Origin: a virus
Reading direction: 5' to 3' (one strand)
Length of the DNA: 64,000 nucleotides
Virus record (IMG/VR): IMGVR_UViG_3300017971_000207
Span: 1 to 64,000 of that record
This document shows, one piece after another, positions 25,242 to 34,231 of the stretch. The position numbers and the translations under genes were made by a program. The notes beneath the pieces are model-generated. The model saw only the letters and a list, made by a program, of their open reading frames with translations. It had not been told where the DNA came from and did no database searches. Position 1 is the first letter of the stretch; each line of letters begins with the position of its first letter.

Positions 25242-26843
25242 CTACCCAGTCCGTCGCGCGCCGCCCATGCCCGACAGCGCCCGCAAGGTGCTTAGGTTCA
25301 CACCCAGACCGTTGTAGTCATCCTCAGTCCGCCTCTTGCGGCGCGGCGCCTCCTCCTCTAACGGAGTGCTACCGCGGCCGCCTTCTGTCAGCCGTCGAAC
25401 ACGTGCCCTCACGTCCTCAAGATCGTGCGTGTCCTTGGCCGGGGCGTCCTGGCCGTGCTCCTCGATAATGTCGTCCACCTCCTCCTTGGAGGTTGCCTTG
25501 GACGCCTCGATGAGCCTCCTAATCTGCTTCTTGTGGGGGTGGCCTTCGGTTCGCTGCTCAGCGTACAGCTGCACCCCCAAAAGGCTGTTGGCCTCCAGAG
25601 CCTTCTCCAACGCCTCGGTGAGCTTGTCGATATCCGAGGTTAGCTCCTTCTCGATACGCTCGGCCCGTTGGCGCTCCGTCGCAGCAACAGCTTCAATCTC
25701 TGCCTGCCGCTTCCGCAGCTCCTCCTTCCGAGCCTCCTCAGCAGCCTCTCGCGCCGCCATCTCATCCAGGATAGCGCCCAGCTTGGCCTTGAGGTCCTCC
25801 GCCGCCTCGTACTGAGTAAGATCGCCTAGCAGCTTCAGAATAGCCTGCTTGTCTGGATTGCCCGACAGAGAGCGCTCCAGATAGAACTTGTAGCCGGCCT
25901 CCTTGGCCAGCTTTGCCAGGCGCTCTACCTGTCGCTCGCTCTCCTGAAGCTTTGCCTCGGTCTCCCGAAGCTTCAGCTCCAACGCGGCTGCGCGCTCATC
26001 TGGTGTAGGCACCGTAATAAACGGCTGAATGACCGACACAATCTGCTCAAGCGCCGAGCGTGCCCCAGCAACAGCTGGATCGGCCTCCAGCTCAGCACGA
26101 ATACGCTCCCTAGCGGCGGCCGACATCTCCCCTAGATTCGAGATAATGTCCTGCTCAAAGCGCTTCTTCAGCTCGCGCTCATCCTCATCCGCCTGGGCCT
26201 CCTGCCTCACCCGCTCAGCAAAGCGCTTGGCCTTCTCGCGGTCCTCCGCTTGCTGGATCTCTTTTCTGCTCCTCAGCTCTTTATCCACGTCCTCACCAAC
26301 CACCTTCGGATATGCCGACGTATCTGCAGGCTCCGCCACAAAGTCGAACGTCACGAGATTATAGTCCTCTTGAACTATCTCCTCACCCTTTTGATTCGTC
26401 TTAGTTGATCCGTAGCCTCGCGAGGACACCCCAACCTGGCAGCCTGAGCGCAGCAACGCCTGCAGGTCCTTCCCGCGCCCGGTGTCCAAGGCCATCGCCT
26501 CACCAATCACCTTGCCGTTGGAGTCGATCGAAAGCGAGGTAATGATATGAGAGGTCCGCGAGAGGCTGGTGCGCCCATCGGTGGGGTGGTCCAGCTCCCC
26601 ATACAGACGCCGCTCATCCATAGCCGAGGCAAGCTTCTTGATCTCACGCTCCCAGAGGGTCTTAGGGTAGACGCGCTTATTCTCCGTAGCCGCGCCACTC
26701 CGTGCAAACTCCCCTCGGACAACAACCTGACCGCCCGCCGAGCCGTCCTCAATCAGCTGTAGTCGGATCGGTAGGGTATCCTTTAACCACTGCTGGCCGG
26801 GACCTAGCTTGACGGTGTCCTCCGATAGCTGCCCAGTATTCAT
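25242..26843 (-). CDS. prohead protease fused to a coiled-coil scaffold
   Basis: A 533-residue protein starting MNTGQLSED, with a start that overlaps the preceding stop as TGATG. Residues ~25-185 are a gp21-like serine protease: GELDHP with His near 86, and VSSRGYG with Ser near 140-141. Residues ~195-490 are a long charged coiled coil (FEQDIISNLGEMSAAARERI, KLRETEAKLQESERQVERLA, RKEELRKRQAEIEAVAATER), as expected of a gp22-like core scaffold, followed by a short tail (LGVNLSTLRALSGMG). In T4 protease and scaffold are separate genes (21 and 22). The fused form should cut itself free during head maturation. It lies directly before the capsid gene. Confidence 0.9.
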   Translation of the reverse strand: MNTGQLSEDTVKLGPGQQWLKDTLPIRLQLIEDGSAGGQVVVRGEFARSGAATENKRVYPKTLWEREIKKLASAMDERRLYGELDHPTDGRTSLSRTSHIITSLSIDSNGKVIGEAMALDTGRGKDLQALLRSGCQVGVSSRGYGSTKTNQKGEEIVQEDYNLVTFDFVAEPADTSAYPKVVGEDVDKELRSRKEIQQAEDREKAKRFAERVRQEAQADEDERELKKRFEQDIISNLGEMSAAARERIRAELEADPAVAGARSALEQIVSVIQPFITVPTPDERAAALELKLRETEAKLQESERQVERLAKLAKEAGYKFYLERSLSGNPDKQAILKLLGDLTQYEAAEDLKAKLGAILDEMAAREAAEEARKEELRKRQAEIEAVAATERQRAERIEKELTSDIDKLTEALEKALEANSLLGVQLYAEQRTEGHPHKKQIRRLIEASKATSKEEVDDIIEEHGQDAPAKDTHDLEDVRARVRRLTEGGRGSTPLEEEAPRRKRRTEDDYNGLGVNLSTLRALSGMGGARRTG

Positions 26844-27025
26844 CAATGCACCTTCCACCTAAACTTACCCTTAAAGGGAGTTGCCCATATCTCTGAGGGG
26901 AACCTCTTCTTCCTGACCTTGCGTTTCTTCCTCTTGTTGGGTGGGTTCTTTACATCCTTCTCAAAGCCTACCAGCTCTAGCCGTCCAGATCGATAGGCAG
27001 TGCGACGATGACGCCACGCCTCCAT
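26843..27025 (-). CDS. small basic head protein candidate
   Basis: A 60-residue, highly basic protein (NPPNKRKKRKVRKKRFPSEI) whose stop overlaps the protease start as TGATG. It sits between the core proteins and the protease, the slot of small core genes 67/68 in T4, though those are not this basic. The ribosome site is weak, so the start is uncertain. No family is recognised. Confidence 0.5.
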   Translation of the reverse strand: MEAWRHRRTAYRSGRLELVGFEKDVKNPPNKRKKRKVRKKRFPSEIWATPFKGKFRWKVH

Positions 27026-27042
27026 CTGGGCCGCTAGCCGCC

Positions 27043-27807
27043 CTAGCTCTTCCTCCCACGCCGACGGAGAGCACTTAGCGGCCTCTGAGCTTTTCCCGAC
27101 TTGCGCCTCTCGGCCACACGTTGCCGCACCGCCTCCAGACGCTCCTGGGCGCGCAAAACTCCCTCGTCTACCTCCAGCCCCTCGACCTCAAACTCGTCGT
27201 CGTCCTCATCGTCCATCTCCCCAAGCTCGTCCTCATCATCGTCGAACTCGGTCACGGGAGCTTTCATCTCGACGTCTAGCTCGTCGTCGTCCTCATCGTC
27301 CATCTCCTCCAGCTCCACGCCGGTTATATCGCTATAGAGCTGCAGCGCATCCAGGAGGTCCGACATGTAGCTTTCAAAGGTGCGCTTCACCTTGCGCTCA
27401 GGCACCGGGCCGCGGTTCTTCTCCAGCCAGAGCGTCCGATCAGCAGCCTTCTCGGCAAGCTGCTCCATCAGGTGGCCCGCCTCCACCAGCGTGTCCTCGT
27501 CGAGCGTGGCCCCCATCTGCGCAAAACGCTCGGACAGGGTGGACGCGATCACAGCCACGTTGGCAAAGCCCTTGATACGCTCCCGCTCGGCCGGAGGCCG
27601 CACCTTGTCGACAACGTCTGCGACATCCTCCAACAGACGGCTGGCACGACGCTCTACCGAAGGCGTAGTAGGCCGCTGCCCGCGCTTGCGGCGCAGCGCC
27701 CCAGACCTCTCCGGCGATGCGTCCTCGACGCAAACCTCCTCCTTTCGGATAAGGCCAATCGCCTGCAGGTCCTCCTCCAACGATGTAATCACTACTGGCT
27801 TTCGCAT
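27043..27807 (-). CDS. capsid core protein, paralogue 2 (acidic C-terminus)
   Basis: A 254-residue protein. The start at 27807 is supported by GGAGAGGTAGG and by homology to the next gene. Both start MRKPVVITSLEEDLQ-IGL and share KGFANVAVIA-TLSERF and LLDALQLY-DITG. This copy adds a long acidic region (EEMDDEDDDELDVEM, GEMDDEDDDEFEVEG) and a basic C-terminal end. The location between portal and protease genes corresponds to T4 genes 67-68, which encode internal prohead core proteins. The core role is inferred from this position and from the acidic composition. Confidence 0.6.
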   Translation of the reverse strand: MRKPVVITSLEEDLQAIGLIRKEEVCVEDASPERSGALRRKRGQRPTTPSVERRASRLLEDVADVVDKVRPPAERERIKGFANVAVIASTLSERFAQMGATLDEDTLVEAGHLMEQLAEKAADRTLWLEKNRGPVPERKVKRTFESYMSDLLDALQLYSDITGVELEEMDDEDDDELDVEMKAPVTEFDDDEDELGEMDDEDDDEFEVEGLEVDEGVLRAQERLEAVRQRVAERRKSGKAQRPLSALRRRGRKS

Positions 27808-27841
27808 GATCCTACCTCTCCTACAAGCCCCTAGCCCTACT

Positions 27842-28300
27842 CTAGTCCTCGTCCCAATCCACCCCACCAACATCACCCGCATCTGGCCCGGCGGTGATGT
27901 CGTTGTATAGCTGCAGCGCGTCGAGAAGCTTGGCCATGAACATCTTGAATAGCTGGTTGATCTCCTCGTCGTCCGTCGGTCCCTGCTCCTGCAACGATAG
28001 CGCCTGCGTAGACGCCTCATCAGCCAGGTCCTCTAGAACAGCGCTAACCTGGCATAGCGCCTCCTCACCAAGCTCGCGGCAAAAACCTCCGAAACGCTCG
28101 GATAGAGTGCCCGCGATCACAGCCACGTTGGCGAAGCCCTTAACCACCTCATCATCCCGACTAAGCGACTTGCCCATTGCGTCAGGGTAGCTACTCTCCC
28201 CCAAAACCTCTCGCGCCTCCACCTTCGGGTCCTTCCGCGGCAGAAGACCGATAATCTGGAGGTCCTCCTCAAGCGAGGTGATTACAACTGGTTTTCTCAT
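27842..28300 (-). CDS. capsid core protein, paralogue 1
   Basis: A 152-residue protein starting MRKPVVITSLEEDLQIIGLLPRK after AGGAGAG. It shares the helical core (KGFANVAVIAGTLSERF ... MAKLLDALQLYNDITAG) with its neighbour at 27043-27807 but lacks the long acidic extension. Tandem duplication within the head module suggests two related parts of the same shell or core structure. No enzyme motif is present. Confidence 0.6.
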   Translation of the reverse strand: MRKPVVITSLEEDLQIIGLLPRKDPKVEAREVLGESSYPDAMGKSLSRDDEVVKGFANVAVIAGTLSERFGGFCRELGEEALCQVSAVLEDLADEASTQALSLQEQGPTDDEEINQLFKMFMAKLLDALQLYNDITAGPDAGDVGGVDWDED

Positions 28301-28313
28301 GAGCTGTACTCTC

Positions 28314-29270
28314 CTAAGCGTTTAGCCCTTCGCGCAGGCGCTGAGCCATCGTCACCGCAAAACGGCCCGCTAGCTCATAATCTTGTAACCCTTCGGCTAT
28401 CGTATCGTGGAACCGCCCCAGGCAGTCAACCCCGGACAGCGTGGTGGTTGCCCTCACGATCGACTCGTGAAGGTTGCAGAGGTCTCCTACAAGGTCCTCG
28501 GTGAAAAGCTTCAAGGTGGACAGCGCAGCACCGCCACCATTAAAACCATCGAACTCTATCACAGTTTGAAGCTCAGCGTTACTAAGCTCAACAAGATCTC
28601 GGAGGGACTCCACCCGGTCACCTAGCGCCCGCAAGCCCCGGCGAACCAGCTCCGCAAAGCGTGGGTGATCCTCTACAGCCACCGGCGCGCGACCGCTGTA
28701 CAGCCTCTCGAACCTCGGCTGCAGCTGTGCCGACTCCAGCTCCCGAACAGCCTCGGCCCCTAGCTCCGCACGAATAGCATCCCGACGCGCCCCCAATAGA
28801 TCACGCCAAGGACTGTCCGACACGATGCTGCTAAGGAGCGCTCTAACCTCCCCCCAATCGTCCTTTTGCTCTCCCTCTCCAACGTACGGGGCCACGTCCG
28901 CGATTATCTCTGCCGCCTCCGCGCGACGCCCGGCCCGCCAAGCCTCCACCGCAGTGCTCACCTGCTCCCGAACGTACTCGCGCACACGATCGCCGCGATA
29001 GATAGGAACCGCCGCGGGAGCAGTACCCGTCAACCTGACAGAGCCCTCACCATCCGGCTCGAAGCTCGCCCGAGCAACCCGACCGTCCTCCGAGAGCACC
29101 AGGACCTCACCAGGAAAGGTGCCCACCACACGAACGCCAACAGGCGATCCGAATATCTTCTCAGACTGCTCTTGAACCATAGCCTCAACCACAGCAACGA
29201 CATGCTCGTAGCTGCCACGGGCAAGCGCTCGAAGAGCTTTGATCGGAATGAAGCAACGTTCTGCCGGCAC
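28314..29270 (-). CDS. head-module protein downstream of portal
   Basis: A 318-residue protein. The N-terminal part is alpha/beta (FIPIKALRALARGSYEHVVAVVEAM then a beta block GVRVVGTFPGEVLVLSEDG). The middle is helical, with AAEIIADVAPYVG and the segment LRDLVELSNAELQTVIEFDG. The C-terminal third (TTLSGVDCLGRFHDTIAEGL) is helical. A related phrase, DELVGLSNDELRRFKGF, occurs in the small protein at 33873, so the two may share a helical module. It may be an internal core or capsid accessory protein. The function is unknown. Confidence 0.55.
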   Translation of the reverse strand: MPAERCFIPIKALRALARGSYEHVVAVVEAMVQEQSEKIFGSPVGVRVVGTFPGEVLVLSEDGRVARASFEPDGEGSVRLTGTAPAAVPIYRGDRVREYVREQVSTAVEAWRAGRRAEAAEIIADVAPYVGEGEQKDDWGEVRALLSSIVSDSPWRDLLGARRDAIRAELGAEAVRELESAQLQPRFERLYSGRAPVAVEDHPRFAELVRRGLRALGDRVESLRDLVELSNAELQTVIEFDGFNGGGAALSTLKLFTEDLVGDLCNLHESIVRATTTLSGVDCLGRFHDTIAEGLQDYELAGRFAVTMAQRLREGLNA

Positions 29271-29328
29271 GATGACTGCCTCCCAAACTACCTGTACCTT
29301 ACAATTCCTGTCAACACTACGGCCACCC

Positions 29329-32300
29329 CTAGCCCTGAGAAGATCTAGTCAGCTCTTGAACGAGCCCTCTTAACTGCTTTAGCGAACGCCGTAGCACCTC
29401 ATCACCCTGAAGCAAACGATCCAGCTTATCTCCTGCCCGACGCTCTGCCGCCCGACCCCCACCCGCCAGAAGCTGCTGCTCCAACGAGGGGGTCCGAGAG
29501 CTGTGCAAACTACGGCCGGCTCGCCGGTGCTTACCGTTACCGTTAGAGGGGGCCTTAAGCGCCGGTTGATCGGCTCCCTCCATAGGAGCTTCCAACGCCG
29601 CCGCAGCGGCATCTGCCTTAGCGGACCACACGGTCTCGTCCCTAACGTCTGACTCGCGCTGCTGGTAGATGAGCTTGATAGCGTCGTCGCTGAGGTCGAA
29701 GACCTCCTTGTAGATCCACTCTAGCGAGACGAACTCCCTCATCCGCGAAGCGAGGTCTGCCTGAGCGTTCCGGACCTCCAGCTGCGCTAGCTCATAGATC
29801 GAGCTAGGCACCGTCATGTGCACCTCGTAGTCGTACGCTTGAGGGTCCATCCCCAGCGCCGCCATGTGCACCCGACAGACCTTCCCGAGCCCATTGCGCA
29901 GCTCGCGCTGGATACGAAGGACCGTCCGAGCAAACCTAACGTCCTCGCTGCTCAGCACCGCTCGGGCCGTGTTATCGTCCTGCTGCAGATACGCTTTCGG
30001 GATCTTGATGGCCGAGAACATCTTCCCCTGGAAGTACTCAATGTCATCCATATGCTGCCACTGAGGGCCCGAGAGAACATCGATCCGGGTCCCCTCCTGC
30101 CCCTGCCGCGTAGGCAAGAAGAAGTCCTCATCCTGGCTCAAAGCGTCAAAGCTGAAGTCCAGCTTGCCCGTGGTCGGATTGACAAAGCGGCGCTTCTTGT
30201 ACTGCTGACGGACCCGGTTCACATAGGCCAGCGCCTCGGCCGGCGGGAGGTTGCCTACGTCGACGTAAAAGGCGAAACGCTCCGGCGCCCGCGTAAGCCG
30301 GTACAGCAACGCCGAATCCTCCAGCAGCATAAGCCGCTTCCATATCCAGCGAGCCGCCTCCAACACAGAATTGTGCACCACCAACCCATCAGCAACGAAG
30401 TTGTGCTCTCTGTCAGCCACCTCGATGTCGTAGACGAGCTCTTCTCCATCGGGCTCGATACTGACCACCTCCTCGGACGCAAAGTCCCCAGCAGCAAGCG
30501 GTGCCTCACGAAAGTAGAGCTGGTAGGACGGCCCCGTGTTTATCTCACGCCCTCCAATAACTGGGCGCTCCTCCCGTTTACGAGATCGAATGTTACCAGA
30601 GGTCCACCCTAGCCCATCTACCAGATTCTTCAGGTCTCTGAGCAACGCCTCATTGCACAGCTCTATGTGAAAGTAGGGTTCCGGTCCTTGATGCGTCTCC
30701 CAGCCATCCGCATCGACGAATCCCCTCACGAACTCCGCGCGCAGCTCCTCCGGTAGCACAAACACCCACGAAGGCACACGCTTGTGGTGAGCCCCTCCAA
30801 CCCAACCGAAGCGCTGAAACACCTCAGCAAGAACGCGGCTGTGAACCGTACAGCTGCCTCCGGACCGAGAGGAACCAAGACCCATCTCGTCGAACATACG
30901 CTCGTAACGCGCATTGATGGCATCGTGCTCGCCAAGAGCAAAGCCGACCTCGTTATCCCTAACCCAGCCATCCCCCAACATGAACCCGAACAGTCGGCAG
31001 AACGAGGCATCTACAAAGTCCGACAGCCTAGGGATCTTGTGAGCACCGTCATAGGACCTAACCGTGTAGGACCCATCAAAAAGAGGGAGACCCAGCGATG
31101 AAAAAAGATCGCGCAACAACGACTTAGGTACAGAGGACCTACCTTCTAACAGATCCTCTAGAGTACCCCTAGACACCCCAACCGACGATGCCTTGGCGCG
31201 CAAACCCTCATCACGAGGTCCGTAGGCAGAACGCCGTACAAATGAACGCAGCGCCGCTGCCCCCCGAGGCGTCAGCGTTACCCGACACGTCTCAGTGTCC
31301 TCACTCAGGAGAATACCCAACGGCTGCGCCCCCGACAGGTAGGGCTGACGCGCTGCGGCAACAAGCCTATCTCCCGGCTTCACCTCGGACACGGGCAACC
31401 AAGCGTTCTGATTACCCTTCCGAGCCCCCTCCACCAACACCGGATGATTCGCAGTCAACCGCAACGACCTGTGCTTCGTCGAGAGACGGTACACCGGCTT
31501 AGACCCATTACACACGTGATCTAGAACCTTAGTAGTCCGCAGCATTCCAGCATGCCGCGAAAACACTCGATCTCCGGGAACGACATCTCGTATCTCGACT
31601 AGACCCCTTGTCGTCCAGACCCTGGATTCCCCTGTTAAACAGCTCCCATACACGCTGCGGCGATGCTTACCACGCAGACGGAAGTGCACCACCTCCCAAT
31701 CCTCTAGAGCAGCTAGCTGCTCATCCTGATTGCCCCCGTCCATCTGATGCTGCTTCGAATACTCCTGCGCAATCAGCGCGGTACGGGTGGCCAAGATCTG
31801 CCGAAAATCCTCGGGTGAGTTGTGAACAACCACCCCATCTGCCACGAAGTTATGAGCATCGTCCTCAACCTCCAGATCAAAAACCTCCTCGTCACCATGG
31901 TAGGACACCTCTAGCACCGTCTCAGCCACCAAAGGCTCCGCGAAGCGCTCGTCGGTAAAGGATACCGTATAGCAAGGCTGCTGCGTCTGAATGACCTTCC
32001 CTTTGACCACCGTGCCCGGCTCGCGCGTGCGTGAGGAGATGTTCCCACAGACGTAGCCCAAACCGTCGATCAAGTTCTTGAGGTCCCGCGCAAGGTCGTA
32101 GTTGGCTATCTCAAAGAAGTGCCGAAGCTTCCGACGGGGTTGCTTGTTGACCCACCCATCCGCGTCCAAGAACCCTCGCAAAAACGCCTCTCGGTGGTCT
32201 TCAGGCAGCGTGTAGACCCACGCGGGTACTCGCTTCTTATCAAACCCATCAATCCACCCTAAAGCCGGCAGCAGGCGCCAGAGCTGGACGGAGCACACAA

Positions 32301-33492
32301 CGGTCTCCTCGCCCACCACCGCACCATCGGACCGAACCTGCTTTACCCTAGGGTCGAGCCCCAAAGCTGCTAGAAGATTGTCGTACAGCTCGTTCTGCTC
32401 CGGGTATTCTCCACGAGCATAGGCCACTCGGCCCTCCGCCTCTGACTTCGACCGCCACCCATCTCCCAGCAGAAACCCTAGTAGACGGCAGAAGCCCGCT
32501 GACGGCCTCTCAGGGAGCTGTAGCTGACGCGGGGTGCCCTGGTCCCCCCAAGGCACCTCAAACGGGCTCTCGGCCCACAGGGACGACCACTCAGGAATCT
32601 CTCCCGCAGGCATCCGCGTACTCACAACAATCTTTGATGTCCGAGAGTAATCAATGTTCCGCTTCTTGCCGCGGTACCTAACAATCCGCAGGTCCTTCAC
32701 CCGAACCCACTCCCGCGACCCGTCGAGCCTCTGGGCCAACACCGGGTGATCTTCCGTCAGAAAGACCTCGCGGTGTCTTGTGCGGACCTTGTAAACCTTC
32801 TTGGTGCCGTTGACGTGAAGCTGTTTGACAGGCAGAAGAGCAGGCTTACCGTCGCTGCACCCCAGCACGGAGCCGCGCTCGAAGGCTTGAATCTCCGTCA
32901 GACCACGGTCGGTCCAAACGCGTGAGCCGTGTGCGAGGCAATACCCAAAACGCCCTTTGAAGTCCTGGATGAACCCGTAAAGCTCCCCACGCGGCCCCTC
33001 AATACGCCGCACAGTCGGAGGAGGTAGGTAGTTAAAACCCACCACGCCGTCAGCCGTCACCAGCAGCTCCTCGAAGTCATTACCGTACTTGATCAGCGTC
33101 CGAGCTATCTCCCATATCTCCTCATCCAAGCGCAGTTGCTTGTTGAGCAGATCGTTGAGCATGTTGGCGATGTTCTGGTTTGACGACGTGACCCACACCG
33201 TACGATTCAGCTGCGTGTCGGGCTGCGTGCTATCATCCGCAAAGACGTCGATGGCCGCCGACAGCTCAGGATAATCATCCATCTCCTCATAGTCGGCATA
33301 GCGAGACAGCAGATCTTGCTCCAGGCGCAGGTAGTCCGCGAGGACCTCGTAGCCATACGCTTGCAGAATGTCATAGCCGCTGCCGGGGTAGCCCGCCGCC
33401 GTGGCACCTTTCGCGAGCTGGACCGCAACCTGCTCCTTGTCCTTGGTCCACGCCTGGCGAATGCGATTGGCTATGTTGCTAAAGAACCCCAC
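29329..33492 (-). CDS. portal protein (T4 gp20-like) carrying two inteins
   Basis: A 1,387-residue precursor that splices to about 589 residues, close to T4 gp20 (524). The N-extein (GYEVLADYLRLEQDLLSRYADYEEMDDYPELSAAIDVFAD) and the C-extein (SVLEAARWIWKRLMLLEDSA, then LTRAPERFAFYVDVGNLPP, YFQGKMFSAIKIPKAYLQQD) are family-typical. Portals form the dodecameric ring through which DNA enters the head. The first intein separates RFGY from SPEDFRQ, the second separates VYGS from SVLEAAR. The gene begins at GTG 33492 with a modest AGGTG site. The C-terminal ~80 residues are helical and charged. Splicing of both inteins is needed for a working portal. Confidence 0.93.
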   Translation of the reverse strand: MGFFSNIANRIRQAWTKDKEQVAVQLAKGATAAGYPGSGYDILQAYGYEVLADYLRLEQDLLSRYADYEEMDDYPELSAAIDVFADDSTQPDTQLNRTVWVTSSNQNIANMLNDLLNKQLRLDEEIWEIARTLIKYGNDFEELLVTADGVVGFNYLPPPTVRRIEGPRGELYGFIQDFKGRFGYCLAHGSRVWTDRGLTEIQAFERGSVLGCSDGKPALLPVKQLHVNGTKKVYKVRTRHREVFLTEDHPVLAQRLDGSREWVRVKDLRIVRYRGKKRNIDYSRTSKIVVSTRMPAGEIPEWSSLWAESPFEVPWGDQGTPRQLQLPERPSAGFCRLLGFLLGDGWRSKSEAEGRVAYARGEYPEQNELYDNLLAALGLDPRVKQVRSDGAVVGEETVVCSVQLWRLLPALGWIDGFDKKRVPAWVYTLPEDHREAFLRGFLDADGWVNKQPRRKLRHFFEIANYDLARDLKNLIDGLGYVCGNISSRTREPGTVVKGKVIQTQQPCYTVSFTDERFAEPLVAETVLEVSYHGDEEVFDLEVEDDAHNFVADGVVVHNSPEDFRQILATRTALIAQEYSKQHQMDGGNQDEQLAALEDWEVVHFRLRGKHRRSVYGSCLTGESRVWTTRGLVEIRDVVPGDRVFSRHAGMLRTTKVLDHVCNGSKPVYRLSTKHRSLRLTANHPVLVEGARKGNQNAWLPVSEVKPGDRLVAAARQPYLSGAQPLGILLSEDTETCRVTLTPRGAAALRSFVRRSAYGPRDEGLRAKASSVGVSRGTLEDLLEGRSSVPKSLLRDLFSSLGLPLFDGSYTVRSYDGAHKIPRLSDFVDASFCRLFGFMLGDGWVRDNEVGFALGEHDAINARYERMFDEMGLGSSRSGGSCTVHSRVLAEVFQRFGWVGGAHHKRVPSWVFVLPEELRAEFVRGFVDADGWETHQGPEPYFHIELCNEALLRDLKNLVDGLGWTSGNIRSRKREERPVIGGREINTGPSYQLYFREAPLAAGDFASEEVVSIEPDGEELVYDIEVADREHNFVADGLVVHNSVLEAARWIWKRLMLLEDSALLYRLTRAPERFAFYVDVGNLPPAEALAYVNRVRQQYKKRRFVNPTTGKLDFSFDALSQDEDFFLPTRQGQEGTRIDVLSGPQWQHMDDIEYFQGKMFSAIKIPKAYLQQDDNTARAVLSSEDVRFARTVLRIQRELRNGLGKVCRVHMAALGMDPQAYDYEVHMTVPSSIYELAQLEVRNAQADLASRMREFVSLEWIYKEVFDLSDDAIKLIYQQRESDVRDETVWSAKADAAAAALEAPMEGADQPALKAPSNGNGKHRRAGRSLHSSRTPSLEQQLLAGGGRAAERRAGDKLDRLLQGDEVLRRSLKQLRGLVQELTRSSQG
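30370..31641 (-). mobile_element. portal intein B (LAGLIDADG)
   Basis: 424 residues, first Cys in CLTGESRVWTTRGLVEI (31641) and last residues VVHN before Ser (30370). TANHPVLVEG is splicing block B. RLFGFMLGDGW and FVRGFVDADGW are two LAGLIDADG motifs, so the homing function looks intact. DREHNFVADGLVVHN is blocks F and G. Between the N-terminal block and the first motif is an extra ~110-residue segment with a helix-turn-helix-like stretch (LRAKASSVGVSRGTLEDLLE). Insertion is between VYGS and SVLEAAR of the portal. Confidence 0.95.
31819..32940 (-). mobile_element. portal intein A (LAGLIDADG)
   Basis: 374 residues from CLAHGSRVWTDRGLTEI (32940) to VVVHN (31819) before Ser. TEDHPVLAQR is block B. 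RLLGFLLGDGW and FLRGFLDADGW are two LAGLIDADG motifs. DDAHNFVADGVVVHN is blocks F/G. The C-terminal half is closely similar to intein B of the same gene (RDLKNLIDGLGYVCGNI against RDLKNLVDGLGWTSGNI), so the two probably come from one lineage that spread to a second site. Confidence 0.95.
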
Positions 33493-33872
33493 GGGCTACA
33501 CCTACGCTTCTACCGTTCCGCCAAGCTTACCAAAACCAGAGGCTTCGTGTTGGCTTCCTACCCAAGCAGCAGTTTCACCTGGTCCGCACGGACCAAGCCA
33601 GCGCTTCCGCGGCGATAGGCTATCCCCCTCGAACTGAGGGTTCACTTTAACCTGATAGGTGAAAGACTTTGCCGACCTAGCTTGGTTCTCGCTACCAACG
33701 GTCAGACTACCTCTTCCCTCTCTAAAGGTTTTACTCCGCCCAAGATTCAGGGCAGAAACCGTGGAACCTTCACTTCTCAAAGAGTTGCCCACAGAAAACC
33801 ACACTCTCCTTAGATCGTCAAGCCTACCTTCTACCCTACGGCAACACCGACCAGATTCCTAGCACGTAACAC
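33493..33872 (-). ncRNA. hairpin-rich 380-base gap, candidate structured RNA
   Basis: The longest gap in the head module. On the minus strand it holds many short stems, including GGTCCG-TG-CGGACC (33581-33594), CCCTC-AGTTC-GAGGG (near 33628-33642), GATAGCCTATC and TTTCACC...GGTGAAA arms. It looks less G+C-rich than its neighbours. It lies just upstream of the portal start and could be a packaging RNA-like element, a leader structure or another phage RNA. A 100-codon frame from GTG 33804 (33502-33804) also runs through it, but its product is Ser/Gly/Arg-rich without an obvious fold, so I favour RNA. I cannot assign a known RNA family. Confidence 0.4.
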
Positions 33873-34196
33873 CTACCCCACCCAGCCATCGCCTATCATC
33901 CGATCGACAACCGCCTGAGCCTTCGGCCCGATAGACAGCTTTAGCACCGCCTGGCGCGCGGCGCGCCAGTGCGCCGCAACGTGCTTGAGCAGCGTGTCAG
34001 GCTCCATAGGCACCGCACGGTGGAGCGTTAGCCGAAAGCCCTTGAAACGGCGGAGCTCGTCATTGGACAACCCCACTAGCTCGTCCGTCTCGTCCACGCC
34101 GTCAACCAACGTAATAAGGCTCTGAAGGTCCGCATGCTCGGGACCCGTCAGCGCCTCCCTCATCTCCGTAATAAGCCTCTGAAGCCTTGTAGACAC
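33873..34196 (-). CDS. small helical protein between terminase and portal
   Basis: A 107-residue protein. The start GTG 34196 follows a clear AGGAGG. Helices are predicted throughout (TRLQRLITEMREALTG, ADLQSLITLVDGVDETDELVGLSNDELRRFKGF, HWRAARQAVLKLS). The phrase VGLSNDELRRFKGF resembles VELSNAELQTVIEFDG in the protein at 28314. No family is recognised. It lies between the terminase and portal genes, where packaging accessory or portal-associated proteins are often found. Confidence 0.6.
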   Translation of the reverse strand: MSTRLQRLITEMREALTGPEHADLQSLITLVDGVDETDELVGLSNDELRRFKGFRLTLHRAVPMEPDTLLKHVAAHWRAARQAVLKLSIGPKAQAVVDRMIGDGWVG

Positions 34197-34210
34197 CTTA
34201 ACCTCCTGAA

Positions 34211-34224
34211 CGACCGCGTGGTCG
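34211..34224. repeat. near-copy of the 14-base palindrome (CGACCGCGTGGTCG)
   Basis: One base differs from CGACCACGTGGTCG seen at 5865-5880, 23119-23132 and 39312-39325. It lies between the TerL stop and the AGGAGG of the next gene, where a bound protein or a hairpin could affect expression of that gene. Confidence 0.4.
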
Positions 34225-34231
34225 CATCCTA

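Noticed and set aside
27808-28020. N-terminal extension of the core paralogue at 27043
   Set aside because: The extension is an out-of-frame reading of the upstream paralogue; the true start at 27807 has a GGAGAGG site and homology.
33502-33804. 100-residue protein gene in the portal leader
   Set aside because: GTG start with poor spacing, Ser/Gly/Arg-rich product without a core, and many hairpins in the DNA; structured RNA is more likely, though not proven.
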